Under the pieces are notes generated by a model. That model searched no databases, had not been told where the DNA came from, and was given only the letters and a program-made list of their open reading frames with translations. From Actinoplanes sp. NBC_00393 (GTDB lineage: Bacteria > Actinomycetota > Actinomycetes > Mycobacteriales > Micromonosporaceae): DNA of 64,000 nucleotides. Shown here piece by piece: positions 33,835 through 41,764 of this stretch. The translations under genes were made by a program, and so were the position numbers. Location: positions 9,766,001 through 9,830,000 of the forward strand of contig NZ_CP107942.1 of the NCBI RefSeq assembly GCF_036053395.1. Reading direction: 5' to 3'. Position 1 is the first letter of the stretch. Every line of letters starts with the position of its first letter.

Positions 33835-34581
33835 ATGGCTCTCCTCGCGCAGTCCCCGTCGGCCGGCCGTCGTGTGCGCACCGTCGCCCTGGTCGGCATC
33901 GACGGCTCCGGTAAGACCACCCAGGCGCACCGGCTGGCCGCGGAACTGGCTGCTGCCGGGCTGCCGGCTGTGTACCGGCGCAACGCCGGCGGGCGGCACT
34001 GGTTCGGCCGTCTCGCCGGGCTGTTCGGCAAGGAGGACGGCGAGCAGTTGCTGGGCCGCCGGGCCATGCTCGGTGTCGAGTCGGTGCTGCGCTGGCTCGC
34101 CATCGCCCGCACGCTGCTGCGCCGGGCGCTGCGCCGCGAGATCGCCGTGATGGACCGGTACGCGGTCTGCCAGTACGCGAGCCTGCGCTCCCACGGCGCC
34201 CGGCCGTCCGCCGAGCGCCGCGCCCGCCTGGCCTACCGCCTGTTCCCGAAGCCGGACGTGACGCTGCTGCTCGCCGTGGACCCCGAGGTCGCCCACGAGC
34301 GGATCGAGCGCCGCGGGTACGACCACGAGTCGATGGACTACCTGCGGGCCGCCACGAAGGCGTACGAGTCGCTGCCCGAGTACCCGGATTTCGTGGTGAT
34401 CGACGCGAACGGCACCCCGGACCAGGTGAGCGCCCTGATCCGGGTGGCTCTGCTGGCTGGCTCCGCTTCGCTCCGCGGCGATCGCCTTGTAACCGGTGAG
34501 ATGGCGGCCGAACCGACCGGGCCGGTGGCGCTGCCGGAGCCGCGTTCGCCGGAGCCCGAGGCGGAGCCGGTTCAGGCCTGA
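33835..34581 (+). CDS. thymidylate-kinase-like P-loop kinase
   Basis: 248 aa from ATG 33835. Walker A GIDGSGKTTQAHRLA, the DRYAVCQYASLR segment (DRY/S motif of dTMP kinases), lid-like RRGYDHESMDYLRAA and VVIDANGTPDQV. It lacks some features of housekeeping Tmk and has a Pro/Glu-rich C-terminal tail, so the substrate may be another nucleoside monophosphate or a sugar-linked compound. TACCGT eight bases ahead of the ATG may be a leaderless -10. It ends overlapping the convergent SDR gene by 10 bp. Confidence 0.8.
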   Translation: MALLAQSPSAGRRVRTVALVGIDGSGKTTQAHRLAAELAAAGLPAVYRRNAGGRHWFGRLAGLFGKEDGEQLLGRRAMLGVESVLRWLAIARTLLRRALRREIAVMDRYAVCQYASLRSHGARPSAERRARLAYRLFPKPDVTLLLAVDPEVAHERIERRGYDHESMDYLRAATKAYESLPEYPDFVVIDANGTPDQVSALIRVALLAGSASLRGDRLVTGEMAAEPTGPVALPEPRSPEPEAEPVQA

Positions 34582-35261
34582 CCGTAAACCGGGATCTGCG
34601 CGCCGCTGGTCGGCGCCGACGCGTCCGAGGCGAGGAAGAGCAGCACCGCGGCGATCTGCTCCGGGCTCACCCAGCGGTCCTGGTCGGCGTCCGGCATGGC
34701 CGCGCGGTTCGCCGGTGTGTCGATCACGCTGGGCAGCACGGTGTTGCACCGGACGTTCTGCTTCTTGTACTCGACGGCGACCGCCCCGGCGAACCCGAGC
34801 ACCGCGGCCTTGGCGGTTACATATCCGGCCGCGCCCGGGAAGGGGGCCACCGCGGCCCGCGACGAGACGCAGACCACCGAGCCGCCGCCGGCCGCCACCA
34901 GGTGCGGCAGGGCAGCGGCCGTGGTCAGGTACGTCGGCCGGAGGTTGATCGCGAGCATCGACGCGAACTCGTCGAACGGCGTGTCGGCGACCAGACCGCC
35001 GCCCGCGTACCCGCCGGCCAGGTTGACCACGGCCCCCAGCGGCGCCCCGGGATCTCCGGCTGCGGTGGCGGCCGCGGCCCGTACCTCCGCCTCGACCGTG
35101 AGATCCGCTTCCACCGGGACCACGCCGGTGGGCAGCCGGCCGGCCGTCCCCGGCCGTGCCGGAGCGACCACTCGCCAGCCGGCAGCCAGAAACGCGGAGA
35201 TGGTGGCCCCGCCCAGCCCACCGGTACCACCGGTCACCAATGCCGTACGCGTATCCGTCAT
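34572..35261 (-). CDS. short-chain dehydrogenase/reductase
   Basis: 229 aa. TALVTGGTGGLGGATI is the dinucleotide-binding motif, VVNLAGGYAGG replaces the usual NNAG, and catalytic residues are Ser in VVCVSSRAAV, then Tyr and Lys in GAAGYVTAKAAVLGF. C-terminal VIDTPANRAAMPDADQDRWVSPEQIA is typical of classical SDRs. It oxidises or reduces an unidentified carbonyl/alcohol with NAD(P). Tail-to-tail with the kinase gene. Confidence 0.9.
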   Translation of the reverse strand: MTDTRTALVTGGTGGLGGATISAFLAAGWRVVAPARPGTAGRLPTGVVPVEADLTVEAEVRAAAATAAGDPGAPLGAVVNLAGGYAGGGLVADTPFDEFASMLAINLRPTYLTTAAALPHLVAAGGGSVVCVSSRAAVAPFPGAAGYVTAKAAVLGFAGAVAVEYKKQNVRCNTVLPSVIDTPANRAAMPDADQDRWVSPEQIAAVLLFLASDASAPTSGAQIPVYGQA

Positions 35262-35785
35262 GCGGAGCAGCTTGTCACACCGAAGGGGATGTAATTTTCC
35301 TCACTTCTCCGTGGAAACTGGCCGTCACCTGGGAATGTTCCGGCTTCCCGGCACGTCACCCGTGTGGGCGAGTGAACTGTGGCGCAGCGTGGCGCATCGT
35401 GACCGATGGTCCCGTTCCGGCACACCGCGCGGGATTTTGCGGTGGCGTTTGTTTCAGGCCTGTTGTCGGCCGGCCGATGCTGCACATGAACCCCGCAGGC
35501 GTGAAACCCGTACACGGGGGTGACGAGCATCGCGCAGCCCCGGTGATGCCCGTCGCTGTGACGATGAGAGGCCGAATGGTGTTATGAGGAGCGCCGTGGG
35601 TATCCGCCTGTCTACGAGACGGGCGCCGAGAGAACGCACTCAGGTACCGCGCACTGGGCTCTCAGGTAAGACCCAGGCATTCGTGACACTTTCGACCCAC
35701 CAGCTGGAATCAGCGCAGGCAGCAATTTGTTATGTGGATGTCAGCACCGCAATGCACGAGCTGCGGACGTTACGGGAGAGGGCTG
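35262..35785 (+). promoter_or_regulatory. long upstream region of the sigma-factor gene
   Basis: These 524 bases between divergent genes hold no gene I can support; a small frame at 35584-35799 has no recognisable sequence. The supported element is a SigR-type promoter at 35706-35731. Much of the rest may carry further promoters for the sigma gene and the SDR gene. Confidence 0.5.
35706..35731 (+). promoter_or_regulatory. SigR/SigH-type promoter (GGAAT-N18-GTT)
   Basis: GGAAT at 35706-35710 is followed after exactly 18 bases by GTT at 35729-35731. This is the consensus of Streptomyces SigR and mycobacterial SigH thiol-stress promoters. It lies 54 bases before the sigma gene start at 35786. 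Confidence 0.65.
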
Positions 35786-36787
35786 ATGGACGCAGGTAAT
35801 GCCCGTAACCGGGTTAGTGACGGCAATGAGGGGACCGTGGGCAACGTGGAGAAGAGCACCGTGATGCGTACCGACCAGGTCGCCGAAGAGCGCGACCTCG
35901 TCGGAGTCTACCTGCACGAGATCTCCCGGACGCCGCTGTTGGACGCCGCGCGGGAGGTCGAACTCTCCAAGGCAATCGAGGCGGGCCTCTACGCTGAGCA
36001 CCTGCTCGAACAGGGCGAGGTCCGTCGCGGCGTCAGCCGGGAGGAACTGGAGCGGCTCGTCACCGAGGGCCAGCGCGCGAAGGACCTGTTCATCAGGGCC
36101 AACCTCCGCCTGGTCGTCTCGATCGCACGCCGCTACGTGCGGTCCGGCATGCCGATGCTGGACCTGATTCAAGAGGGCAACACCGGTCTGGTCCGCGCCG
36201 TCGAGAAGTTCGACTACGAGCGCGGCTACAAGTTCTCCACCTACGCCACGTGGTGGGTGCGGCAGGCGATCAGCCGGGCCATCGCCCAGCAGGAGCGCAC
36301 CGTCCGGCTTCCCGTGCACCTGGTCGAGGACGTCAACCGGATGCGCAATGTCACCCGCCAGCTCGTCCGTGAGCTGGGCGGCGACCCCGAGCCGGAGCAG
36401 GTCGCGAAGGCGCTCGGCGTCACCGTGGAGCGGGTCAACGAACTCACCCGCTGGGCCCAGGACACCGTGTCCCTGGACACCCCGGTCGGCGACGACGGCG
36501 ACACCAACCTCGGTGACCTGGTCGCCGACAGCGACGCCCCGTCGCCCGAGGAGATCGTGCTGAACGCTCTGGAGCGCCAGCGCATCGAGGGTCTGCTCAA
36601 CCACCTGGACGACCGCTCGGCCGGCATCATGCGGGCCCGCTACGGCCTCGAGGACGGCCGCGAGCACTCGCTGACCGAGGTGGCCTCCCGCTTCTCGCTC
36701 AGCCGGGAGCGGATCCGCCAGCTCGAGATCCAGGCGCTCGGCCGGCTGCGTGAGCTGGCCCGGGCCGAGGGCCTGCAGGCCGCCTGA
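35786..36787 (+). CDS. group-2 sigma-70 factor (SigB/HrdD-like)
   Basis: 333 aa from ATG 35786, behind GGGAGAGGG. Region 1.2 DLVGVYLHEISRTPLLD, region 2 IRANLRLVVSIARRYV, MLDLIQEGNTGLVRAVEKFDY and FSTYATWWVRQAISRAI, region 3, and region 4 ending LTEVASRFSLSRERIRQLEIQALGRLR. It recognises standard -10/-35 promoters. It lacks the long N-terminal extension of actinobacterial primary HrdB, so it is a stress/stationary-phase paralogue. The promoter suggests induction by a SigR-type factor. A terminator follows. Confidence 0.93.
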   Translation: MDAGNARNRVSDGNEGTVGNVEKSTVMRTDQVAEERDLVGVYLHEISRTPLLDAAREVELSKAIEAGLYAEHLLEQGEVRRGVSREELERLVTEGQRAKDLFIRANLRLVVSIARRYVRSGMPMLDLIQEGNTGLVRAVEKFDYERGYKFSTYATWWVRQAISRAIAQQERTVRLPVHLVEDVNRMRNVTRQLVRELGGDPEPEQVAKALGVTVERVNELTRWAQDTVSLDTPVGDDGDTNLGDLVADSDAPSPEEIVLNALERQRIEGLLNHLDDRSAGIMRARYGLEDGREHSLTEVASRFSLSRERIRQLEIQALGRLRELARAEGLQAA

Positions 36788-36815
36788 CACTGATTCGCCC
36801 CCCGATATACACCAG

Positions 36816-36845
36816 AAAGGCCGGCGCCTCGAGGCGCCGGCCTTT
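36816..36845. terminator. bidirectional intrinsic terminator
   Basis: A perfect 30-bp palindrome made of AAAGGCCGGCGCCTC and its complement, followed by T. It lies between convergent sigma and NlpC/P60 genes and has A/T tracts on both sides. Confidence 0.9.
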
Positions 36846-36858
36846 TGCGGTGCTTGGA

Positions 36859-37821
36859 CTACTTGACCCGGCCGTAGCCGTTCGGCGTCATGATGTCGAT
36901 CGTCCGGTGCAGAACGTCGCGGCCCGCGGAGGGCGCGTCGATGATCTTTCCGCCGCCGACGTAGATGGCGACGTGCCCGTTCGAGCGGTAGAACACCAGG
37001 TCACCCGGCTGCAGATCGGACCGGCTGATCCGGGCGGTCGCGCTGTACTGCGCGGCCGCGTTGTGCGGCAGCGACTTGCCCGCCGCGGCCCAGGCTGCCG
37101 AGGTCAGACCCGAGCAGTCGTACGAGTTGGGGCCGGAGTCGCCGTAGCCGTACGGCTTACCGATCTGGTTGAACGCGAAGGTCACGGCCTTGCCGGCGGA
37201 ACCGGGGATGTCGGGGATCTTGCCGGTGTAGGAACCGGTGTCCTCGGTCTTGCTGCCGTAGAGCTGCTCGCGCATGTCCAGCAGATCGTCGAGGTCGCCC
37301 TCGATCTTCTTCTTGCGGTCGGCCAGTTCCTGGACCTGAGCGGTCTGCTTGGTCTGGGTGGCCTTGAGCGCCGCCTTGCGCTCCGCGTACGTCGCGGTGG
37401 TCTCCTCGTACGCGTCGATGTCCTGCTGGTTCGACTGGGCGATCTGCTCGAGGAAGGCCATCCGCTCCAGAAGGCTGTTCTCGTCGCCGTCCACGAGCAC
37501 GTTCAGCGGGCCGACTTTGCCCTGGATGTAGGAGGTGGCGGCGATGGTCTGCACCTTGGCGGTGGCGACCTTGAGCGCGGCCTCGGTCGGCTTCAGCGAG
37601 GCTTCCAGCTTTGCCGTGTCGGCCTTCGTCTTCTTCAGGTCGAGCCGCAGCTTGTTGTACGACTCGGTGACGTCCTCGAGCTTCTCCGACGCGGCGTCGA
37701 TCTTCTTCTTGAGTTCGCTCTCGGACGGAGCCGCGTGCGCGGCCGTCGCGCCCGACGTGGTGATCGCGAAGGCGGTCAGCGCGACCACGAGCGCCCGGAG
37801 CCGGGTACGGGGGTGTGGCAC
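36859..37821 (-). CDS. secreted NlpC/P60 peptidoglycan endopeptidase (RipA-like)
   Basis: 320 aa from GTG 37821. Signal peptide (residues 1-30, ending TAAHA), a long coiled coil (about 33-195: ELKKKIDAASEKLEDVTES and repeats) and the NlpC/P60 domain with catalytic Cys in NSYDCSGLTSAAW and His in SNGHVAIYVGGG. It cleaves stem peptides of the cell wall, typically during cell separation. The coiled coil probably controls or localises the enzyme, as in RipA and CwlO proteins. A structured leader precedes the start codon. Confidence 0.94.
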   Translation of the reverse strand: MPHPRTRLRALVVALTAFAITTSGATAAHAAPSESELKKKIDAASEKLEDVTESYNKLRLDLKKTKADTAKLEASLKPTEAALKVATAKVQTIAATSYIQGKVGPLNVLVDGDENSLLERMAFLEQIAQSNQQDIDAYEETTATYAERKAALKATQTKQTAQVQELADRKKKIEGDLDDLLDMREQLYGSKTEDTGSYTGKIPDIPGSAGKAVTFAFNQIGKPYGYGDSGPNSYDCSGLTSAAWAAAGKSLPHNAAAQYSATARISRSDLQPGDLVFYRSNGHVAIYVGGGKIIDAPSAGRDVLHRTIDIMTPNGYGRVK

Positions 37822-38172
37822 TGGTCAGGGGCCTTTCTTCCGCTTGGCCGCCCACCGGGGGTGTCGACGCCGGATCCGGCGGCTCGGCGGGCGGGAAGAA
37901 GGCCCTTACCGCTGGATTGCCGGTGTCCGGTAGCGACGACCGCCGCTCCTGAGGGGAAGCGGCGGCCGGCACTGATGATTAGGCGGCGTTGGCCGGCGCC
38001 ACCCGAGGGTTTGTGGCTGCGGACCGAACCAACCGCATTAACCTATCGACGGAAGAAAAGAAATCAAGGCCTGCCCGAGTGATTTATGCCAATAGCCGGG
38101 CTTGCGTGGTTAATCCCGATAACTGACCGTCATTCAACGGCCGCTGAGCGTTATTTCGGCGGGATAAACGGA
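37822..38172 (-). other. leader region of the NlpC/P60 gene
   Basis: A 351-base gap without genes. Apart from the start-proximal stem-loop (37829-37905) it contains a second hairpin, CCGCCGCT / AGCGGCGG at 37941-37966, and an AT-richer stretch at about 38040-38070 that may carry the promoter. I looked for the c-di-AMP riboswitch that often precedes such genes and did not find its conserved blocks. Confidence 0.5.
37829..37905 (-). promoter_or_regulatory. RBS-masking stem-loop in the NlpC/P60 leader
   Basis: Read on the minus strand, GGGCCTTCTTCC (37905-37894) can pair with GGAAGAAAGGCCC (37841-37829) with one bulge, and inner CCGCCCGCC with GGTGGGCGG. The 3' arm contains the only purine-rich Shine-Dalgarno candidate, so translation of the hydrolase would be blocked while the stem is formed. 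Confidence 0.5.
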
Positions 38173-38496
38173 CTATTCGCTCAGTGCCGGTTCGTAAGCG
38201 GAGTTCGGCAGCCAGTGGTGCGTGACGCGGCGCTCGGCCCAGAACGAGAAGAACGGAATGGTGCCGGCCAGCATTACCAGGAGCATGCGGCCGAACGGCC
38301 ACTTCGCCCGGCGCGCGAGATCGAAGGTCAGCACCAGATAGACCATGTACAGGAAGCCGTGGAACGGGCCGACCAGTTCCACCACCGTCGGGTTGTCGGC
38401 CAGGTACTTCAGTGGCATGCCGATCACCACGAGGAGGATGAGGACCACGCCGACGATCCAGGCGATGATCCGGTAACGGGTGAGGGCTCCCTGCAC
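38173..38496 (-). CDS. DUF3817 integral membrane protein
   Basis: 107 aa with three transmembrane helices (WIVGVVLILLVVIGMPLKY, VGPFHGFLYMVYLVLTFDL, MLLVMLAGTIPFFSFWAERR). The motif PFHGFLYMVY and the FWAERRV ending are the DUF3817 signature, a family conserved in actinobacteria and of unknown function. It is 31 bases downstream of another small membrane protein gene with which it is probably cotranscribed. Confidence 0.9.
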   Translation of the reverse strand: MQGALTRYRIIAWIVGVVLILLVVIGMPLKYLADNPTVVELVGPFHGFLYMVYLVLTFDLARRAKWPFGRMLLVMLAGTIPFFSFWAERRVTHHWLPNSAYEPALSE

Positions 38497-38527
38497 GGCG
38501 GGTGTCTCCTTGCTTTTCTTCAGACGT

Positions 38528-38959
38528 CTACTGCGGGATGCGGCCGGGGTAGTCCGCGGGCCGGGCGCCCGGGTGCGCGTTCAGCCAGGCCAGATAGTCG
38601 TTGTAGGCCGACAGGTCGGGATCGGCGTCGTCCGCCGCGGTGGCCTGCGCCGTCACGCGGACCGGGCGGCCCGGGACGATCGGGGCGCCCGCGGGACGGG
38701 GTGCGGCCGGGGCGGGCGTCTCCTCGGCCACCGGCTCCGTCTCGCCGCGGGCGCGGCGCCGGGCGACCTGAACCTCGCGGTACCAGATGAAGACGACGAA
38801 GCCCCCGAAGACCGGCCACTGGAACATGTAACCCCAGCTGACCGAGTTGCCCTCGGCGGCGCGGCTGAACTGCCACCAGCCCAGGCCGAGGCAGCCCGCG
38901 GTCAGCACGAGCGCGACGAAATGCCGGGCTATCCACGCCGGGGTCCACAGCCCTTTCAT
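38528..38959 (-). CDS. two-helix membrane protein of unknown function
   Basis: 143 aa. Two N-terminal transmembrane helices ([19 protein letters not shown] and [20 protein letters not shown]), then an Ala/Pro-rich linker and a short conserved C-terminus [26 protein letters not shown]. The GLGWWQ turn recalls SURF1-like proteins but the rest does not match. Conserved next to DUF3817 genes in related genomes as far as I recall. Function unknown. Confidence 0.8.
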   Translation of the reverse strand: MKGLWTPAWIARHFVALVLTAGCLGLGWWQFSRAAEGNSVSWGYMFQWPVFGGFVVFIWYREVQVARRRARGETEPVAEETPAPAAPRPAGAPIVPGRPVRVTAQATAADDADPDLSAYNDYLAWLNAHPGARPADYPGRIPQ

Positions 38960-39045
38960 GTCCTCGAGCGTACCGGCGCGGGTTTGGCGTTCGTCCGCAC
39001 GGGCAACCGTCCTGCCTAGCGACGGTGAATGAGGGGGTGTGCACG

Positions 39046-39297
39046 ATGACGGACGCGCGATTCGAGGACGGCGCGGCAGTGGTCTTCGACACCGGTATCG
39101 ACCCTGCGGGGCTGGCCGACGACGACCTGTTCCGCGAACTCGGCAGTCTTTACCGGACCAGGCTGCAGACCCTGCGGCACGGACCGGACGCGGCTCTGGA
39201 GAACCACTTCAAACGCACCGCGGAGCTCGAGACCGAGTACATGGCGCGGTACCCCGGCCGGGAGGTCGACCCGGCCCGGCTCACCCAGACGTTCTGA
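39046..39297 (+). CDS. DUF6158-like small conserved protein
   Basis: 83 aa from ATG 39046, preceded by GAGGGGG. The helical segment [24 protein letters not shown] followed by [21 protein letters not shown] is typical of a short actinobacterial family, which I recall as DUF6158. No catalytic motif and no membrane segment. It precedes the DUF1360 gene by 39 bases. Confidence 0.8.
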   Translation: MTDARFEDGAAVVFDTGIDPAGLADDDLFRELGSLYRTRLQTLRHGPDAALENHFKRTAELETEYMARYPGREVDPARLTQTF

Positions 39298-39336
39298 ACC
39301 GCGCTCGCCTGACATCCTGAGCAGAAGGAGAGACCG

Positions 39337-39855
39337 ATGGCCTCGTTGCGTACCCGGCTGAACCGGACGGCCCGGGCCTACGCGCCGCACGACCACCGGC
39401 CGCTCGACGGTTACCTCGTCGCGATGGGCGCCTTCGGGGCGCTCGCGGGCAGTCTGGTGGCCGCCGCCCGGATGGGTGGCCGGCCGGTGCCGGAGCGCCC
39501 CGCGATGGCCGACGTGGCGCTGCTGTCGATCGCCACGCACAAGCTCAGCCGGCTGGTCGCCAAGGATGCGGTGACCAGCCCGCTGCGGGCCCCGTTCACC
39601 CGGTACACGGAGCCGGCCGGCGCGGCCGAGCTGAACGAGGAGGTCCGGGACGAGGGCAGCAGCGTCCGGCACGGCATCGGCGAACTGGTCACCTGCCCGT
39701 TCTGCCTGGCGGTCTGGGTGGCGACCGGACTGACCGGCGGCCTGGTGATCGCGCCCCGGCTCACCCGGCTGGCGGCGACCGCGCTCACCGCGACGGCCGT
39801 CTCGGACTTCCTCCAGATGGCCTACTCGATCGCCAAGGAGAAGGCCGAGGGCTAG
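39337..39855 (+). CDS. DUF1360 membrane protein
   Basis: 172 aa from ATG 39337. HKLSRLVAKDAVTSPLRAPFTRY and the Cys motif ELVTCPFCLAVWVAT identify DUF1360, a family often associated with sporulation or stress genes. Three hydrophobic helices are present. RBS AGAAGGAGA lies just upstream. Its end overlaps the convergent small gene by four bases. Function unknown. Confidence 0.88.
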   Translation: MASLRTRLNRTARAYAPHDHRPLDGYLVAMGAFGALAGSLVAAARMGGRPVPERPAMADVALLSIATHKLSRLVAKDAVTSPLRAPFTRYTEPAGAAELNEEVRDEGSSVRHGIGELVTCPFCLAVWVATGLTGGLVIAPRLTRLAATALTATAVSDFLQMAYSIAKEKAEG

Positions 39856-40055
39856 TCCACGTCCACCGCGCGCAGGGCTTCGGCCGCCTCGTCCTGGGCG
39901 TACTCGCCCTCGGGCAGGGCGTCGATCCGGGTCAGCGCGGCGGCCGGCAGGTCCGAGGCGAGCGCGCGGCGCTGCAGATCACCGCTGGTCAGGCGTTCCT
40001 GGGCGTCGTACGCGGCGTCCAGGAACTCGTCCAGTGCACGGAGGTCTTCGGTCAC
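39852..40055 (-). CDS. small conserved hypothetical protein
   Basis: About 67 aa from GTG 40055 (TEDLRALDEFLDAAYDAQERL). The protein is acidic and helical and contains LPEGEYAQDEAAEALRAV near the end. An upstream extension to 40112 exists but lacks coding character. Resembles short actinobacterial hypothetical proteins; no function can be assigned. Confidence 0.6.
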   Translation of the reverse strand: MTEDLRALDEFLDAAYDAQERLTSGDLQRRALASDLPAAALTRIDALPEGEYAQDEAAEALRAVDVD

Positions 40056-40344
40056 GGGAGCGGCACTACCCGTACCGGCGGCGGGCAAACCCGGGCCTGT
40101 AATCCAGGTCACAGCACCTGCAGGAATCGCGGTGGCCTGCCGACAGTTGAGGACAGATGCCGGTGTGCCCAGTGTCCCCGGGCCTCACCCTTAGCCTTCA
40201 CGGAATACCGTTCGGCTGGAGCCGTGTCGAGCCACTCGCCGCGAGGCGACCTGCACACCGGCATCTGCATCCGCGCCGCTCCCTGGGTCCGCCCGGGGAG
40301 CGGCGCGCTGTTTCCGGGCCCGGCCCGCGGGTATTCGATCACCC

Positions 40345-40548
40345 ATGACCGATGACCGGACCGGGCAGCGCGCCGCCGACCTCCTCCCGGAGGAGCTCAC
40401 GACGGGCAGTGCCGACCCGCGAGCCCAGGCCGAGGCGATCCTCGCCGACTCCGACGAGCGTGAGGAAGACCCCGGCGCCGCCCCGGACTCGTTTCTCGAG
40501 CGACGTCGCTCGGATGAGACGGTTTATCCCGACAACTACCCCCGATAG
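40345..40548 (+). CDS. small acidic conserved hypothetical protein
   Basis: 67 aa from ATG 40345. The block AEAILADSDEREEDPGAAPDSF followed by LERRRSDETV is a pattern I have seen in many short actinobacterial proteins. It is hydrophilic and probably disordered. It precedes the GAF-ANTAR gene by 49 bases. Function unknown. Confidence 0.7.
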   Translation: MTDDRTGQRAADLLPEELTTGSADPRAQAEAILADSDEREEDPGAAPDSFLERRRSDETVYPDNYPR

Positions 40549-40597
40549 GGGCACCTGGTCGCCCACAGTTCTTGATCGACGTGGCAATATCCCTCGC

Positions 40598-41401
40598 GTG
40601 TCCGTCCCGCAACGCCGCGTTCCGGCCGTGCCCCGTGGCGCCCGGCTGAGCCGCCGCACCCTGCCTTCCGGCCTCCGCCGCACCACTCGTCCCGCCCGGG
40701 CCGGCCTTCCCGGCGCGACAGCGCAGCCGCATCCGCTGGAGCTGGCCGGGCTGCTGCACGAGCTGACCGTCCGGCTGCTCACCGCGGACCGGCTCACCCA
40801 GGCGCTGGACCGGCTCGCCACCTTCGGCGCGAGCGCGCTGCCGGGCGGGGTGGTGCGCTGCTCGGTCGCTCTGATCGGCGAGGGTGGGCCGCTGGTCAGC
40901 GCCGCCGCCGGGCGGCAGGTGGAGACCTTCGACCAGCAGCAGTACGCGCAGAGCACCGGCCCGGCCCTCGAAGCGGCCCGCAACCGTGCCCTGGTGACCT
41001 CGACCGACCTGGCCGGCGACCAGCGCTGGCCGGGGCTGGCCGCGGCCGCCCGGACCGACGGGCTCGGCGCGCTGGTGGCGGTCCCGCTCGACGTGCGGCG
41101 CAGCTCGGTCGGCGCGCTCAGCGTCTATCTGGAGCCGGCCGGCGAGATCGCCCCGGAACTGCTGCTCACCGCGATGGCGGTGGCCGGTCAGGCGGAGGTG
41201 CTGCTCGGCGAGCTGCACCGGCGGGAGGTGCTCACCGAGGGCGCCGAGGTGGACCGGGCGGTCGGTGTGATCATCGCGCAGCGCGGGTGCGGTGTGCAGG
41301 AGGCGTACGCGGTGCTGCACGAGAGCGCCCAGCGTCTCGGCCTGGACCGCCGCACGGTCGCCGAGCGGCTGCTGACCGCAGCCGCCCGCAACGCTGGTTA
41401 G
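40598..41401 (+). CDS. GAF and ANTAR domain regulator
   Basis: 267 aa from GTG 40598, seven bases after CAATAT, suggesting a leaderless transcript. After an Arg-rich N-terminus, a GAF domain (about residues 50-195, with STGPALEAARNRALVTSTDLAGD and LVAVPLDVRRSSVGALSVYL) is followed by an ANTAR RNA-binding domain (DRAVGVIIAQRGCGVQEAYAVLHESAQRLGLDRRTVAERLL). ANTAR proteins bind paired RNA hexaloops to prevent termination. The signal and target RNA are unknown. Its stop overlaps that of the convergent mhuD-like gene. Confidence 0.9.
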   Translation: MSVPQRRVPAVPRGARLSRRTLPSGLRRTTRPARAGLPGATAQPHPLELAGLLHELTVRLLTADRLTQALDRLATFGASALPGGVVRCSVALIGEGGPLVSAAAGRQVETFDQQQYAQSTGPALEAARNRALVTSTDLAGDQRWPGLAAAARTDGLGALVAVPLDVRRSSVGALSVYLEPAGEIAPELLLTAMAVAGQAEVLLGELHRREVLTEGAEVDRAVGVIIAQRGCGVQEAYAVLHESAQRLGLDRRTVAERLLTAAARNAG

Positions 41402-41706
41402 GCCGGCTTCTCGACCTGCTGGACCACCTCGAACTCGAGCAGGCTGGCGCCGGTGGCCACCGGGCGACTGCGCTCGCCGGCGTGGGCCTCCTTGGCGCTG
41501 CCGTTCGACCAGGCCTGGAAGGCCTCCTCGGACTCCCAGCGGGTGTAGACGAAGTAGCGGTTCTCGCCGGCCACCGGGCGCAGCAGCTCGAAGCCGAGGA
41601 ATCCGGGCGAGTTCTCCACGGCGCCGTGCCGGGCGGCGAACCGCTTCTCCAGCTCGGGGCCGGCGCCCTCGGGGACCTCAATCGCGTTGATCTTCACAAC
41701 AGCCAT
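41398..41706 (-). CDS. mhuD: MhuD-type heme-degrading monooxygenase
   Basis: 102 aa from ATG 41706. The sequence MAVVKINAIEVPEGAGPELEKRF and NSPGFLGFELLRPVAGENRYFVYTRWES is close to Mycobacterium tuberculosis MhuD. The residues known to matter there are all conserved at the same numbers: Asn7, Trp66 and heme ligand His75. The enzyme is a small antibiotic-biosynthesis-monooxygenase-fold dimer that opens heme and releases iron (mycobilin products in MhuD). No heme-uptake genes are adjacent. Confidence 0.88.
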   Translation of the reverse strand: MAVVKINAIEVPEGAGPELEKRFAARHGAVENSPGFLGFELLRPVAGENRYFVYTRWESEEAFQAWSNGSAKEAHAGERSRPVATGASLLEFEVVQQVEKPA

Positions 41707-41764
41707 GCCAGTCACGCTACCTGCGGGGCACGGAGATGGTGCTTACGCCGTACCCCACAGGGTT

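Noticed and set aside
35584..35799. A 71-aa frame between the SDR and sigma genes
   Set aside because: It has a fair ribosome-binding site but no recognisable sequence, and it overlaps both the SigR-type promoter and the sigma-gene start.
36850..38082. A 410-aa plus-strand frame opposite the NlpC/P60 gene
   Set aside because: It is a shadow of the hydrolase gene, consisting of repetitive Val/Arg/Gly/Leu sequence. The opposite strand has a signal peptide and a catalytic domain.
37822..38100. c-di-AMP (ydaO) riboswitch before the NlpC/P60 gene
   Set aside because: I searched the leader for the conserved GGGGUGAAUCC-like and CCCGAAUCCG...CUAACCUCGUA-like blocks and did not find them. The visible structure is a different stem.
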